From Candidatus Sphingomonas phytovorans (GTDB taxonomy: Bacteria > Pseudomonadota > Alphaproteobacteria > Sphingomonadales > Sphingomonadaceae): 64,000 nt of DNA. Position numbers and translations under genes: made by a program. The first letter of the stretch is position 1, and each line of letters begins with the position of its first letter. Of this stretch, positions 1 through 9,111 are shown in pieces. The stretch spans positions 994,501 through 1,058,500 of the forward strand of contig CP119314.1 of NCBI GenBank assembly GCA_029202385.1, written 5' to 3'. Under the pieces are notes generated by a model. It did not search any database and was not told the DNA's origin. It saw nothing but the letters and a program-made list of their open reading frames with translations.

Positions 1-26
1 TCGTCACCGTTTCAATCATCCTTTCC

Positions 27-56
27 AAGGGGCGGGCCTTGAGCGGTCCGCCCCTT
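27..56. terminator. GC-rich hairpin downstream of the phosphoesterase gene
   Basis: A 12-base arm (27-38) pairs with 45-56 around a TTGAGC loop, with one mismatch. It lies just past the stop of the minus-strand phosphoesterase gene. Neither side has a clear T-run, so it may act as a hairpin attenuator or a weak bidirectional terminator rather than a textbook one. Confidence 0.45.
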
Positions 57-69
57 CACCATCCTGCAC

Positions 70-1353
70 TCAGCCTCCCCGGCCGAAGCGCGCGCGAAAA
101 TCGGTAAGGTCGAAGCTGAAATCGTCCTGGCCGTGGAAATCCGCATCGCTCATCCGGGGTTTCTCCTTGGCCTTATACCAGTTCGCATAGTCGGTCGTGT
201 CGATGCTCTGCTTTTTGTAGTGCGTCGAATAGGTCTGGACATGCACTTTCGGCGTCTTGCCCGCCATGTCGAAGGCGAGGAAACGCATCCAGCCGTCGCC
301 GATCCCTTCGCCCGGCTGCAGCTTGGCGCCGGCATCGACCGCGCTTTGATGGCGATCCTGATAGTCGGCCAGAATCTGGTAGACGGGATGGCCGAACCGG
401 TTGGCGTCGACGCGAAAGGCCTGGCCATGCTCATGGCCGCACAGCACCATGAAGATCTGATCGTGCTGGCTGATGAGCTTGTCCCACACCATCTGCGGGC
501 TGTTGTCGTCGGGATCGACGGCATGGTTGTCGATGATCGGGTTCGGCACGCGCGCGCCGTCGTTGGTCATATAGTCATGGGTGGAGATGATCGTGGGCAG
601 GCCCGGATGCGCCTTGATCACCTCGGCCGCCCATGTGAGCGATGCATTGGGCGCGTCGAACTGCAGGCCGATATGCAGGAAGCGATAGCCGCCCGCGGTG
701 AAGACCTGGGCGCTGTCCGCGCCGCCGTCATGTGAGGCGACATACCAGCGCTGGTCCTTGAAGAAGGACGTCTCGGCGCCGAACACCGAGCGGAAATTGT
801 CGAGGCCGCCGGCGTGGAGCATGCCGATGCTCGACATGTCGACGAACTTCGCGGCCGGAAGATGGTTCGAGTCGGTCCACATCGCGTCATAGTCATGGTT
901 GCCGGGCACGACCGAGAAGGGCGTCTTGCCAGCGATCAGCTCGAAGCCCTGCTTCGCCGTTGGCATCTCGATCAGCTGGACCTTGGGCGTGGGCGCGAAC
1001 ATGGTGTCCATGATGGGGTTGGCCACCCGCTTGAAACCGCGGGCGGCATGCGCTGGATCGATTGGCAGCGACTGATGCTGCCAGACATCCCCCAGCGAAT
1101 CGACGAACGCGATGTCGCCGCCCTGGCTGCGGAGGCGGCTGGCAATATAGCGCATCTGCTCCAGGAACATCTCGCGCGCGTCGAAGGCGAAGTTGGCGGC
1201 GGTCTGATGGCTGTAGTCGATATAGTTCTGGGTGTCGGGGATCACGGCGATGGTGAAGCCGGTGTCGGCTGCCTTGGGCGGGGCGGCGTCCAGTGGGCCC
1301 GCGGCCATCAGAGCAAACGTCGACGCGGTGAGGAGGGCGTGAAGGTATTTCAT
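70..1353 (-). CDS. Secreted calcineurin-like metallophosphoesterase
   Basis: A 427-residue exported phosphoesterase of the calcineurin-like (binuclear metal) superfamily. The N-terminus has a signal peptide ending near the AAPPKAA segment (about residue 24). Metal-ligand motifs appear in the usual order: an Asp motif PDTQ at 39-42, GDV at 88-90 followed by WQH, GNHD at 151-154, then a His motif STHDY and a final GHEHG near residue 305. AGGAG lies nine bases before the ATG, which supports this start. It begins 27 bases after the TonB-dependent receptor gene, so the two are probably co-transcribed. A role in releasing phosphate or another ligand taken up through the receptor is inference; the substrate cannot be read from the sequence. 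Confidence 0.88.
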   Translation of the reverse strand: MKYLHALLTASTFALMAAGPLDAAPPKAADTGFTIAVIPDTQNYIDYSHQTAANFAFDAREMFLEQMRYIASRLRSQGGDIAFVDSLGDVWQHQSLPIDPAHAARGFKRVANPIMDTMFAPTPKVQLIEMPTAKQGFELIAGKTPFSVVPGNHDYDAMWTDSNHLPAAKFVDMSSIGMLHAGGLDNFRSVFGAETSFFKDQRWYVASHDGGADSAQVFTAGGYRFLHIGLQFDAPNASLTWAAEVIKAHPGLPTIISTHDYMTNDGARVPNPIIDNHAVDPDDNSPQMVWDKLISQHDQIFMVLCGHEHGQAFRVDANRFGHPVYQILADYQDRHQSAVDAGAKLQPGEGIGDGWMRFLAFDMAGKTPKVHVQTYSTHYKKQSIDTTDYANWYKAKEKPRMSDADFHGQDDFSFDLTDFRARFGRGG

Positions 1354-1380
1354 GGGAAGAAACTCCTGGGGCGAAAGGGA

Positions 1381-3792
1381 TTACATGTTGATCTTGAGCG
1401 TGGCGCCATAGGTCGCCGGATCGCCGAAAAAGGCGACATAGGTGCCGGGCAGAAGGGAGCCGTAGTTGAAGTAGTTGGCGGCATAATGGACGTTGGTGAC
1501 GTTCCGGCCCCAGACCGAGAGATCCCAGCGCTGGTCCTTGCCGCGGACGCCGAGCCGCAGGTTCAGCAGGCCGTAATGGCCGGTTTTGGTGAGTTCGGAA
1601 TCATCGAGCGATCCGAAGAAGCGCGAGCGCCAGGAATATTCGCCGCTGACATAGCCGGCGAGACCAGCGCCAAGGCCATGCTCATAGGTGCCGTTGAGCC
1701 CGGTCGTCCATTTGGGCGCCCCGGCGATCGGCTTGCCGGAAAGATCGCAGGTGGGCTTGCCAGTCACCTCCAGCGGGCAGGGGCCGTTGGCATAGGAAAG
1801 ATATTTGGCGTCGTTATAAGCGACGAAGCCCCGCACCGAGAGGCCCTTGAACGGTCGAACGGTTGCCTCGGCCTCGACGCCCTGGCTGCGCGCGCGGCCC
1901 GCATTGGTGAGAAGCTGGACGACCTGGCCGCCGACCTCCTGCAGCACATTCGCCTGATAATTGCGCAGATCCGTCCGGTAGATATCGACGTTCAGGGTTA
2001 GCCGGTGATCGAGCAGATCGCTCTTCAGGCCGATCTCGAAATTGGTCGCGACCTCCGGTTTCACCTTCAGCGCATCAGCCCCGAGTCCGGTCGGCGGCAG
2101 GGCGGTGTTGAGGCCACCGGCCTTCTGGCCGCGGGAGACCAAGCCGTAGAGCATGATTCCGGGCGTCACATGATAGTCGGTGCTGAGCAGGAAGGACGGC
2201 GCGGTGTTGGAGATCGCCGCGTGGATCGGTCCGGCCGCCTGACCGGCGAGCGCAGCGACCGGGAGACCGGTCGACTGGCTGACGGGGATGGGACGGTAGA
2301 CATCCTCGCTCTTCGTCTCATGTGTCTCGCGGAAGCCGGCGGTGATGTTCCAGCGCGGGGTTACATGCCAGTTCACCTGGCCGAAGGCCGCGTAGCTGTG
2401 GGTCAGCGGATTGGCGATCGTGTCCCAGCGCGTGTTGTTATAGGCGAGCAGCCCGGCAATCGCCGGCGATACCTTGGCATAGGCCGGCAGCAGTGCGTTC
2501 GGGATGCCGGTGAGCCAGGCTGCGGCCTCGGGACCATAGTCGGTGTGCTGGTCGGTATCGACCGCCTGGCTGAAATAATAGAGGCCGATCACCGCGTCGA
2601 CATTGCCCATCCGCGGAAACGCGAGGCGAAGCTCCTGGCTCCACTGCCGGTCCTGAATGTAATAGCCGCCATACATCACGTCGGCGCTGCTGCCCTCGGT
2701 GTCCGAGCGCGAACGATATTGCCAGTAGCGGAAGGCAGTGAGGGAGGTGAGCGTGAAATCGCCGAGCTTCCAGTTGATCTCCGCCGAGCCGGCACCCTGG
2801 CGCGTGCCGGTGCTGTACGGGCCGCCGGCGGCGGTCGTCAGCCCGTCCGGATCGATGGCGATCGTCGCGCCGGTGGCGGCAAGCTTGGCCTTGATCTTAT
2901 CCGGCGTTAGCCCCCATGAAGGGATGGTGGTTACGGCGCCGGAGCTTTGCTGCTCGCTGGCATATTCGCCGATCAGCCGGATGCTGAAATCGTCGTTCGG
3001 CTTGTAGAGGAACTGCAGGCGTCCTCCGGCGCGGCCGATCGTCCCGACCTTGTCGTTGGTGGTGATATTGTCGATGATGCCGCCGCGCGTCGTCCGATAG
3101 CCGGTGAGGCGAAAGGCGAGGTCGTTCGAGATCGGCCCGGTGACCGATGCCTGATATTGCTGGTAATTATAATTGCCATAGGTCGCCTGAGCACGCACCC
3201 CGAAATCGAAGCCGGGCAACTCTGTGGTGATATTGACCGCGCCGGCAGTGGTGTTCTTGCCGAACAGCGTGCCCTGCGGCCCGCGCAGCACCTCGATCTG
3301 CTTGATGTCGATGAGGTCGGTGGCCGCCATGCCGGGCCGGCCGAGATAGACGCCGTCGACGAACACGCCGGCGCTGTTCTCAAGGCCGTCGCTGCCCGGG
3401 TTGTTGCCGAGGCCGCGGATGGAAATGCTGGTCTGGTGGCCGTTGGTAATGACGGCGTTGGTACTCGGCACGAGCTGGTTCAGATCCTCGAGCCGGATAT
3501 GATCATTCTCGCGGAGCTGCTCGCCGCCGATCGCGGTGATCGCGACCGGCACGTCCTGCATCTTCTCGCGGACCTTGCGGGCAGTAACCACGATATCGCC
3601 CTGGCCGGGCATGTCCACAGAGGCGTTGCCGGAGGGCAGGGGATCCTCGGCATGTGCTACGCTGGCGGTTCCGGTGATCAGGAACGCAAGGCAGCAGGCG
3701 GCGCGCCGCGCCGTCTGCGACGGCGGGCGTGTAGGATGACGGAGCAAGAGCAAATCTCCTTGTGGGGTATTATCGAGACAGGTGCGTCTCAT
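1381..3792 (-). CDS. TonB-dependent outer-membrane receptor
   Basis: About 803 residues. It has a signal peptide (hydrophobic stretch before AHAED), a TonB-box-like segment DIVVTARK near residue 67, a plug domain with the LRGPQGTLFGKNTTAGA motif near residues 170-190, and a long 22-strand-type barrel with the conserved 'SRGQKAGGLN' and 'ATNFEIGLKSDLLD' barrel motifs. It imports a large or scarce ligand across the outer membrane using TonB-ExbBD energy; the ligand is unknown. The ATG at 3792 has no good ribosome site, whereas AAGGAG sits eight bases before an in-frame TTG at 3747, so the true start is probably TTG 3747, still upstream of the signal peptide. The C-terminal residue is Met instead of the usual Phe. 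It is followed directly by a secreted phosphoesterase gene. Confidence 0.93.
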   Translation of the reverse strand: MRRTCLDNTPQGDLLLLRHPTRPPSQTARRAACCLAFLITGTASVAHAEDPLPSGNASVDMPGQGDIVVTARKVREKMQDVPVAITAIGGEQLRENDHIRLEDLNQLVPSTNAVITNGHQTSISIRGLGNNPGSDGLENSAGVFVDGVYLGRPGMAATDLIDIKQIEVLRGPQGTLFGKNTTAGAVNITTELPGFDFGVRAQATYGNYNYQQYQASVTGPISNDLAFRLTGYRTTRGGIIDNITTNDKVGTIGRAGGRLQFLYKPNDDFSIRLIGEYASEQQSSGAVTTIPSWGLTPDKIKAKLAATGATIAIDPDGLTTAAGGPYSTGTRQGAGSAEINWKLGDFTLTSLTAFRYWQYRSRSDTEGSSADVMYGGYYIQDRQWSQELRLAFPRMGNVDAVIGLYYFSQAVDTDQHTDYGPEAAAWLTGIPNALLPAYAKVSPAIAGLLAYNNTRWDTIANPLTHSYAAFGQVNWHVTPRWNITAGFRETHETKSEDVYRPIPVSQSTGLPVAALAGQAAGPIHAAISNTAPSFLLSTDYHVTPGIMLYGLVSRGQKAGGLNTALPPTGLGADALKVKPEVATNFEIGLKSDLLDHRLTLNVDIYRTDLRNYQANVLQEVGGQVVQLLTNAGRARSQGVEAEATVRPFKGLSVRGFVAYNDAKYLSYANGPCPLEVTGKPTCDLSGKPIAGAPKWTTGLNGTYEHGLGAGLAGYVSGEYSWRSRFFGSLDDSELTKTGHYGLLNLRLGVRGKDQRWDLSVWGRNVTNVHYAANYFNYGSLLPGTYVAFFGDPATYGATLKINM

Positions 3793-4435
3793 AAATTCGA
3801 TTTGTGACTCTTGGACGTCAGTCCTGGCGGATTTGCGGAAAAAAGTGCCGGGTTGGACCGGTGCTGATCGGGCATCCGGAATGCGGCGATAAGGCGCCTT
3901 CCCGATATGCTCCCCGACGGGTTTTGCGGATCAGCCAGGCTGCTTCACCCGTGCGGATCGATGTTCGCTGGTGTGACCGCTTGCAGGACAACCGGGAGGA
4001 TATCGTTCGATGTCGTCAGATGGCGGCGAAAGCAGCGAAGGCAGTACGATGCACCATCGTCATCAAAGCCGACGCCAGCACTCAAAAATACCACTCGAAT
4101 AGCGGAGCGAACTAGGCACAATCTCAATCGCGTTTCCTGTTACCCGCGGACCATTCAAAGGTAGCGATATGAAGTGCCGCCGGATCAGTTGGTCCATGGC
4201 AAAGTCGATACGACGCAGGCAGTTATCCGCGAGCTTTGTGAAGAGCGTATCGAGCTTCTTGCCAGGGCTATTCATCGGTCGATTGTTGCGCTGCGGCATA
4301 ATTTTTGGAAACCACTCCGGAAGGTGATGTTGAACGGCGCTTCCGGTCAGGTCCGAAGGGAATTCGCGTTTTGGACCGCACTTTACTCTCTTGCGCCGAA
4401 ATAACCATATTGGTTGAAGTTTTCGCGAAAATGAC
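3793..4435. other. Intergenic region between the divergent receptor and type I secretion genes
   Basis: About 640 bases with no convincing gene on either strand: the short open frames here lack ribosome sites and family signatures. It must hold the divergent promoters for the receptor operon and the secretion island. The only structured elements seen are the two palindromes at 4403-4431. Confidence 0.6.
4403..4431. promoter_or_regulatory. Two adjacent palindromes upstream of the type I secretion island
   Basis: AACCA-TAT-TGGTT at 4403-4415 and the perfect 12-base palindrome TTTTCGCGAAAA at 4420-4431 lie four bases apart, directly ahead of the first ATG of the exporter gene. Their position suggests an operator or a protein-binding promoter element. 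No known regulator is assigned. Confidence 0.45.
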
Positions 4436-6655
4436 ATGAGAATGACGTTGCGCAAACTACCGGCTGGCGTAGGGGGGGCATGCCTATCGGGAGTGGGCAT
4501 GTGGATGAGTAGCGGGGCGGCGCCATATACGACACCGGGACCGACTGATGGCGGGCTTGTGGCATTTGCCACGGTCCTGGCGATGCACCGGATCGCGGTC
4601 GATCCAGATCAGTTGCGGCACGCGCTTGGCCATTATGATTCGGTGTCGTCGGAAGAGTTACTTCGGCTGGCCAAACGGCAGCAGGGCGTGCGCGCCCGAG
4701 CGATCCAGTCCCGGTTCGACAAGCTTCAGCGTCTGCCCCTGCCGGCGATCGCCCATGGTCCCGAAGGCTGGTTCATCATCGGCCGTGCCACTGCCGACGC
4801 GGTACTGATCCAGCGTCCGGGCGGGTCACCCGAACGGGTCGATCGCGAGCAACTAGAACAAATCTGGTCGGGTGTTTTGGTGCTTGTGACGACACGGGAA
4901 GGTGTCGCCGGCGCGGCGGGCCGGTTCGATGTCAGCTGGTTCATCCCGCAGATCGTGCGCTATAGGCGACTGATTGGCGAAGTGTTGCTGATCACGCTCG
5001 CGCTGAACCTGCTGGGCCTCGCTGCGCCGTTGTTCTTCCAGAATGTGATCGACAAGGTGCTGGTCCATAATACGCTCGCGACCCTGCAGGTGCTGGTGAT
5101 CGGGTTTGTCGCGGTGTCGGTCTGGGAGGTGGTGTTCGGCTGGCTCAGAACGCGGCTCTATTCGGAGACGAGCCAGAAACTCGATGTCGAGCTTGGCAGC
5201 AAGCTGTTTCGGCATATGCTCAGCCTGCCCTTGTCCTATTTCGAGGGTCGGCGGGTCGGTGACACCGTCACGCGCGTCCGCCAGCTCGAATCGATCCGTG
5301 AGTTCCTGACCAACGCGTCGCTCTCGGTGCTGGTCGATCCGGCCTTCACGATCGTGTTCCTGGTGGCGATGTGGATCTATTCGACCACGCTCTTCTGGAT
5401 CGTCCTGCTGACCATCCCGGCCTATGTGGTGGTGTCGCTGCTGGTCACCGGGCCGCTCAGGCGGCGGCTCGACGAGAAGTTCGAGCGCGGCTCGGCCAAC
5501 AACGCGCTGCTGGTCGAGAGTGTCTCTGGTATGCAGACAGTGAAGGCGGCTGCGGTCGAGCCGCAATGGCAGGAGCGGTGGGAGCGCCAGCTGGCCGGGT
5601 ACAGCGCCGCCAACCAGCGCGTGATCAACCTCGGCAACACCGGCAGCCAGGCGGTCCAGCTGATCTCCAAGCTTAGTCTCGCCGCGATCCTGTTCTTCGG
5701 CGCGCGCGAGGTGATCGCGGGCGCGATGACGGTCGGCGGGCTGGTCGCGTTCAACATGTTCGCCCAACGTGTGTCCGGCCCGGTGATCCGCATGGCCCAG
5801 CTGTGGCAGGATTTCCAGCAGGTGCGGCTGTCGATCGATCGGCTGGGTGATGTGCTGAATGCGCCGGCCGAGGCGGGTGCTGGATCGAAAGTCGCGCTGC
5901 CCAAGCTCAAGGGCGAGATCAGGTTCGAGGGGGTCAAGTTCCGCTATGGCCTGGACGGTCCCTGGACGCTCGAGGACATCGATTTCGACCTGGCGGCCGG
6001 CGCAACGCTCGGCATCGCCGGCTCCTCCGGCTCGGGCAAGTCGACACTCACCAAGCTGCTGCAGCGGCTCTACACGCCGGCCGCCGGGCGGATCATGATC
6101 GACGGGGTGGATATCGCCCAGATCGATCCGGCTTGGTTACGCCGCCAGATCGGGGTGGTGCTGCAGGAGAACCTGCTGTTCAACCGATCGATCCGCGAGA
6201 ATATTGCGCTCGCCAACCCGGCGATGCCGCTGGAAAATGTGATGGCGGCCGCGCAGCTGTCGGGCGCGCACGACTTCATCCTAACCTTGCCGCAAGGCTA
6301 TGACACGCTGATCGAGGAGCGCGGGGTCAACCTTTCGGGCGGCCAGCGCCAGCGCATCGCGATCGCGCGGGCGCTGGTGACGCAGCCGCGTATCCTGATC
6401 CTCGACGAAGCGACCTCCGCGCTTGATGCGGAGAGCGAGGAGATCATCCAGAAGAACCTCAAGGCGATGGCACGCGGGCGCACCGTGCTGATCATCGCGC
6501 ACCGTCTGTCGGCGATCCGGCAATGCGACCGGATCATGACGCTGGAACGCGGGTGCATCGTCGAGGTCGGGAGTCACGACGAACTGCTTCGGCAAGGCGG
6601 GCGCTATGCCAGCCTGCACCGGCGGCAGATGGGCCAGGGCGGCGACGCGGCATGA
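4436..6655 (+). CDS. Type I secretion ABC transporter, HlyB-like, with degenerate C39 domain
   Basis: Inner-membrane exporter ATPase (739 residues) that drives secretion of RTX proteins. Order of domains: a C39 peptidase-like domain (about 35-155), a six-helix transmembrane domain (about 165-465) and an ABC ATPase. The ATPase has Walker A GSSGSGKST near 528, signature LSGGQRQR near 634, Walker B ILILDEATS near 654 and an H-loop IAHRLS near 687. The expected catalytic Cys of C39 is absent, as in HlyB, so the domain should bind substrate, not cleave a leader. A second start at ATG 4499 has GGGAG five bases ahead, better than the site before 4436, and the domain still begins downstream of it. 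It overlaps the adaptor gene by ATGA. The obvious client is the giant RTX protein encoded at the end of the cluster. Confidence 0.94.
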   Translation: MRMTLRKLPAGVGGACLSGVGMWMSSGAAPYTTPGPTDGGLVAFATVLAMHRIAVDPDQLRHALGHYDSVSSEELLRLAKRQQGVRARAIQSRFDKLQRLPLPAIAHGPEGWFIIGRATADAVLIQRPGGSPERVDREQLEQIWSGVLVLVTTREGVAGAAGRFDVSWFIPQIVRYRRLIGEVLLITLALNLLGLAAPLFFQNVIDKVLVHNTLATLQVLVIGFVAVSVWEVVFGWLRTRLYSETSQKLDVELGSKLFRHMLSLPLSYFEGRRVGDTVTRVRQLESIREFLTNASLSVLVDPAFTIVFLVAMWIYSTTLFWIVLLTIPAYVVVSLLVTGPLRRRLDEKFERGSANNALLVESVSGMQTVKAAAVEPQWQERWERQLAGYSAANQRVINLGNTGSQAVQLISKLSLAAILFFGAREVIAGAMTVGGLVAFNMFAQRVSGPVIRMAQLWQDFQQVRLSIDRLGDVLNAPAEAGAGSKVALPKLKGEIRFEGVKFRYGLDGPWTLEDIDFDLAAGATLGIAGSSGSGKSTLTKLLQRLYTPAAGRIMIDGVDIAQIDPAWLRRQIGVVLQENLLFNRSIRENIALANPAMPLENVMAAAQLSGAHDFILTLPQGYDTLIEERGVNLSGGQRQRIAIARALVTQPRILILDEATSALDAESEEIIQKNLKAMARGRTVLIIAHRLSAIRQCDRIMTLERGCIVEVGSHDELLRQGGRYASLHRRQMGQGGDAA

Positions 6656-8043
6656 ACGCGATCACCCGCCATTGGGACATTGTCCGCGCATCCCTCGCGG
6701 ACGAGAAGGCGCGCCAGTCTCTGTTCAAGTCGGACGAAGTGTCGTTCCTGCCGGCCGCGCTGGAGATCATCGAAACCCCGGTCTCGCCTACTGCCCGGAC
6801 GACGACTTGGGTGCTGCTGGTTGCGCTGGTGTTCACGATCGGATGGCTGACCTTCGGCAAGGTCGATGTCGTCGCCTCGGCGCCGGGCAAGCTGATCCCG
6901 GCCGATAGCGTCAAGCTGATCCAGCCCGCGGCGCCTGGTGTGGTGCATGCCATTCTGGTGCATGAGGGGCAGCGTGTTCGGGCGGGCCAGTTGCTGGTCG
7001 AGCTCGATCCAACCGTGTCGGATGCCGAAGCCGTACAGGCCGGTAAGGCGCTGGAGACCGCCTTGCTCGATGCGGCACGGGGGCGAGCGATCCTCTCGGC
7101 GCTCGACGGACATGGTCTCACCTTTGTCGCGCCGCCCGGCACGCCCGCCTCGGTCGCCGCGACCCAGCTTGCCCTGGCGCGGGCGCAACTGGCTGATATC
7201 CAGGCGACGGCGGAGACGCACCGGGCCGAGCGCGACGCGTCGATCTCGGCACGGGGTGAAGCGCGGGTCCAGGCGGCGAAGCTCACGGAGACGCTGCCGC
7301 TGCTCGACGAGCAGATCGCGGCGAACGAGCAGTTGCTGGCCAAGGGTTATGTCTCGAAACTCAAGGTGATCGAGATGCGGCGCCAGCGGCTCGCGGCGGC
7401 GCGCGACCGCGATGCGGCGATCCAGACGGCAAACAGGGCGACGGCGCAAATGGCGGGCGCCGGCAGTAACATTACCCAGTCGAACGCCGAAGCCCGCGCC
7501 CGTGTCCTGACCGAGCTTGCCAAGGCTGAATCGGACGCGAAGCTGCGTCGGGAGGAGCTTGCCAAGGCGACGCAGAAATCCAGCCTGCAGACGCTCGAAA
7601 GCCCGGTCGACGGCACGGTTACGCAATTGGCGATCCACACGCTCGGCGGTGTGGTGGAGGCGACCAAGCCAATCATGGTGATCGTCCCCGATGGCGGAGC
7701 GCTGATCGCCGATGTGAAGATCCTCAACCGCGATGTCGGGTTCATCAAGCCAGGTCAGTTCGTCGCGGTGAAGCTCGAGGCGTTCCCGTTCACACGCTAC
7801 GGCGCGCTAACCGGGCGGATCCAGAGCATAGGTTCGGACGCGGTCGAGGATGAAAAGCTCGGGCTAGTGTATCCGGCGCGAGTTGTGCTTGACGGTGGGG
7901 CCGGATCTTCCCGCAGCGCTTTGATCAAGGCGTCGGTCGGTATGCAGGTGACGGCGGATATCCGTACGGGTCGTCGCAGCATCATGTCCTATTTGATCAG
8001 CCCCATCGACGAAGCGGCTCAAGAAGCGGGAAGAGAACGTTGA
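6652..8043 (+). CDS. Type I secretion membrane fusion protein, HlyD family
   Basis: A 463-residue periplasmic adaptor. It has a short cytoplasmic N-terminus, one transmembrane helix near residues 50-70, a biotinyl-lipoyl-like half motif (IQPAAPGVVHAILVHEGQRV) near 95, a long alpha-helical hairpin (about 150-320), the second lipoyl half (LESPVDGTVTQL) and a beta-barrel end typical of HlyD. It would bridge the ABC exporter to a TolC-type channel. The start is the ATG overlapping the exporter stop (ATGA), showing translational coupling. No TolC-like gene lies in the cluster; the outer-membrane factor at 57630-59024 belongs to a different operon. Confidence 0.94.
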   Translation: MNAITRHWDIVRASLADEKARQSLFKSDEVSFLPAALEIIETPVSPTARTTTWVLLVALVFTIGWLTFGKVDVVASAPGKLIPADSVKLIQPAAPGVVHAILVHEGQRVRAGQLLVELDPTVSDAEAVQAGKALETALLDAARGRAILSALDGHGLTFVAPPGTPASVAATQLALARAQLADIQATAETHRAERDASISARGEARVQAAKLTETLPLLDEQIAANEQLLAKGYVSKLKVIEMRRQRLAAARDRDAAIQTANRATAQMAGAGSNITQSNAEARARVLTELAKAESDAKLRREELAKATQKSSLQTLESPVDGTVTQLAIHTLGGVVEATKPIMVIVPDGGALIADVKILNRDVGFIKPGQFVAVKLEAFPFTRYGALTGRIQSIGSDAVEDEKLGLVYPARVVLDGGAGSSRSALIKASVGMQVTADIRTGRRSIMSYLISPIDEAAQEAGRER

Positions 8044-8117
8044 GTTCGCTCCATCCCTCGACTGCGATGCGAAGGCAGCGGCAAACGCAATCTCGACGAT
8101 ATTGAAAGGAACGCAGA

Positions 8118-8645
8118 ATGGATGATGCTCTCAAATCCACGCAGTCGGCTTCTCCCGTCAAGGTCAGTCAGGCATTCGGTGAAATTGCGTGGCTGATCAG
8201 CCAATCGAAGCTTCACCATGATTTACGAGTGGCGGATTTGGGCTGGTTTGTCATGCCTCCCATTCTTCATAGACAATTCCATCTCTTTCGCGATGGCGAA
8301 AGGCCGGTTGGGGTTGCACTCTGGGCGATGGTCAATGACGCTGTCGAGCAGAAAATCATCGATGGCTTTGACATGTCAGGTAGTCGAATGTCCGATGCCG
8401 ACTGGATCTCTGGAGATCAGCTCTGGCTCGTAGATCTAATCGCACCCTTCTCCACAGTAGAGAATAGACACCGCGAGGTAATGTTTGGCGATCTGATCTC
8501 GGGACGGTTTAGCGGGCAGTCCTTCAAGATGGTTCGCGTGGATTTGGGTAGCGGCTCGAAGGATGTTGTCACCGTTCCTGCCGACGCAGGCGAGCGCTTG
8601 ACGCAAGAACTGCGGCAGAATCTGGCAGGTGGGTCGGCAAAGTGA
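8118..8645 (+). CDS. HlyC-like RTX toxin-activating lysine acyltransferase
   Basis: A 175-residue cytoplasmic protein matching the HlyC family in length (about 170) and motifs. The N-terminal segment FGEIAWLISQSKLHHD carries the position of the catalytic His, and GDQLWLVDLIAPF carries the conserved Asp region. In the family such enzymes use acyl-ACP to fatty-acylate internal lysines of protoxins before export. AAGGA precedes the ATG. The gene follows the HlyBD pair by 74 bases and overlaps the next gene by one base. Its target is inferred to be the RTX protein encoded 1.7 kb downstream. The His is in SKLHHD where HlyC has SPxHR, so which His is catalytic is not certain. Confidence 0.87.
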   Translation: MDDALKSTQSASPVKVSQAFGEIAWLISQSKLHHDLRVADLGWFVMPPILHRQFHLFRDGERPVGVALWAMVNDAVEQKIIDGFDMSGSRMSDADWISGDQLWLVDLIAPFSTVENRHREVMFGDLISGRFSGQSFKMVRVDLGSGSKDVVTVPADAGERLTQELRQNLAGGSAK

Positions 8646-9037
8646 TGTCGCGGGTCGTTCTGGGAATAGCTGGTTGCGCCATCTGCATCGCCTCGCCATC
8701 CAGCGCACGTCATGTACCCGACAACCAAAAGCAGAGGAATGAGCCCGCAGTCGCAGTGCTCGAAAAAGCGGCAAGGCACGGCGACAAGGTGGCGCAACTC
8801 GAACTCGGCAAACGCTATGAGGAGGGCTCTGGAGTGCCGCGAAATGAGCAAAAGGCGATCTCGTTGTACCGACGTGCAGCGCGAACCGATGTGCGTCAGA
8901 CCAGTGTTTACTCTCCGGCCGTTGGAGCCGAACGCTATGGACGAGTGGTTCAGGTGGCCCAGCCCACGATCGCACCCGGCCTGCCCGAGGCCGACGCGCG
9001 TCTGACAGCCCTTCGCAAGCGGCTCGGCGGAAAGTGA
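8645..9037 (+). CDS. Small exported Sel1-repeat protein
   Basis: About 130 residues with a probable signal peptide (hydrophobic start ending SSARH) and one Sel1-like helical repeat, from VLEKAARHGDK to KAISLYRRAA (about residues 37-78), with the typical A..G...AQ..LG..YE.G.GV pattern. Sel1 repeats mediate protein-protein contacts, so an accessory or chaperone role for the secretion cluster is possible but inferred. The ATG overlaps the acyltransferase stop by one base (a GTG one codon earlier is also possible), and its own stop overlaps or abuts the next frame, so it is part of the same operon. Confidence 0.72.
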   Translation: MSRVVLGIAGCAICIASPSSARHVPDNQKQRNEPAVAVLEKAARHGDKVAQLELGKRYEEGSGVPRNEQKAISLYRRAARTDVRQTSVYSPAVGAERYGRVVQVAQPTIAPGLPEADARLTALRKRLGGK

Positions 9038-9111
9038 CTTATTTGCCTCCAGTACATCTGCGGACAGAGCATCGTCCGCCAACCCGCCGTAGCTCGCGCG
9101 GGGTTCGTAGT

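Noticed and set aside
814..2001. A 395-codon plus-strand frame opposite the receptor and phosphoesterase
   Set aside because: Antisense to two well-supported genes; no motif.
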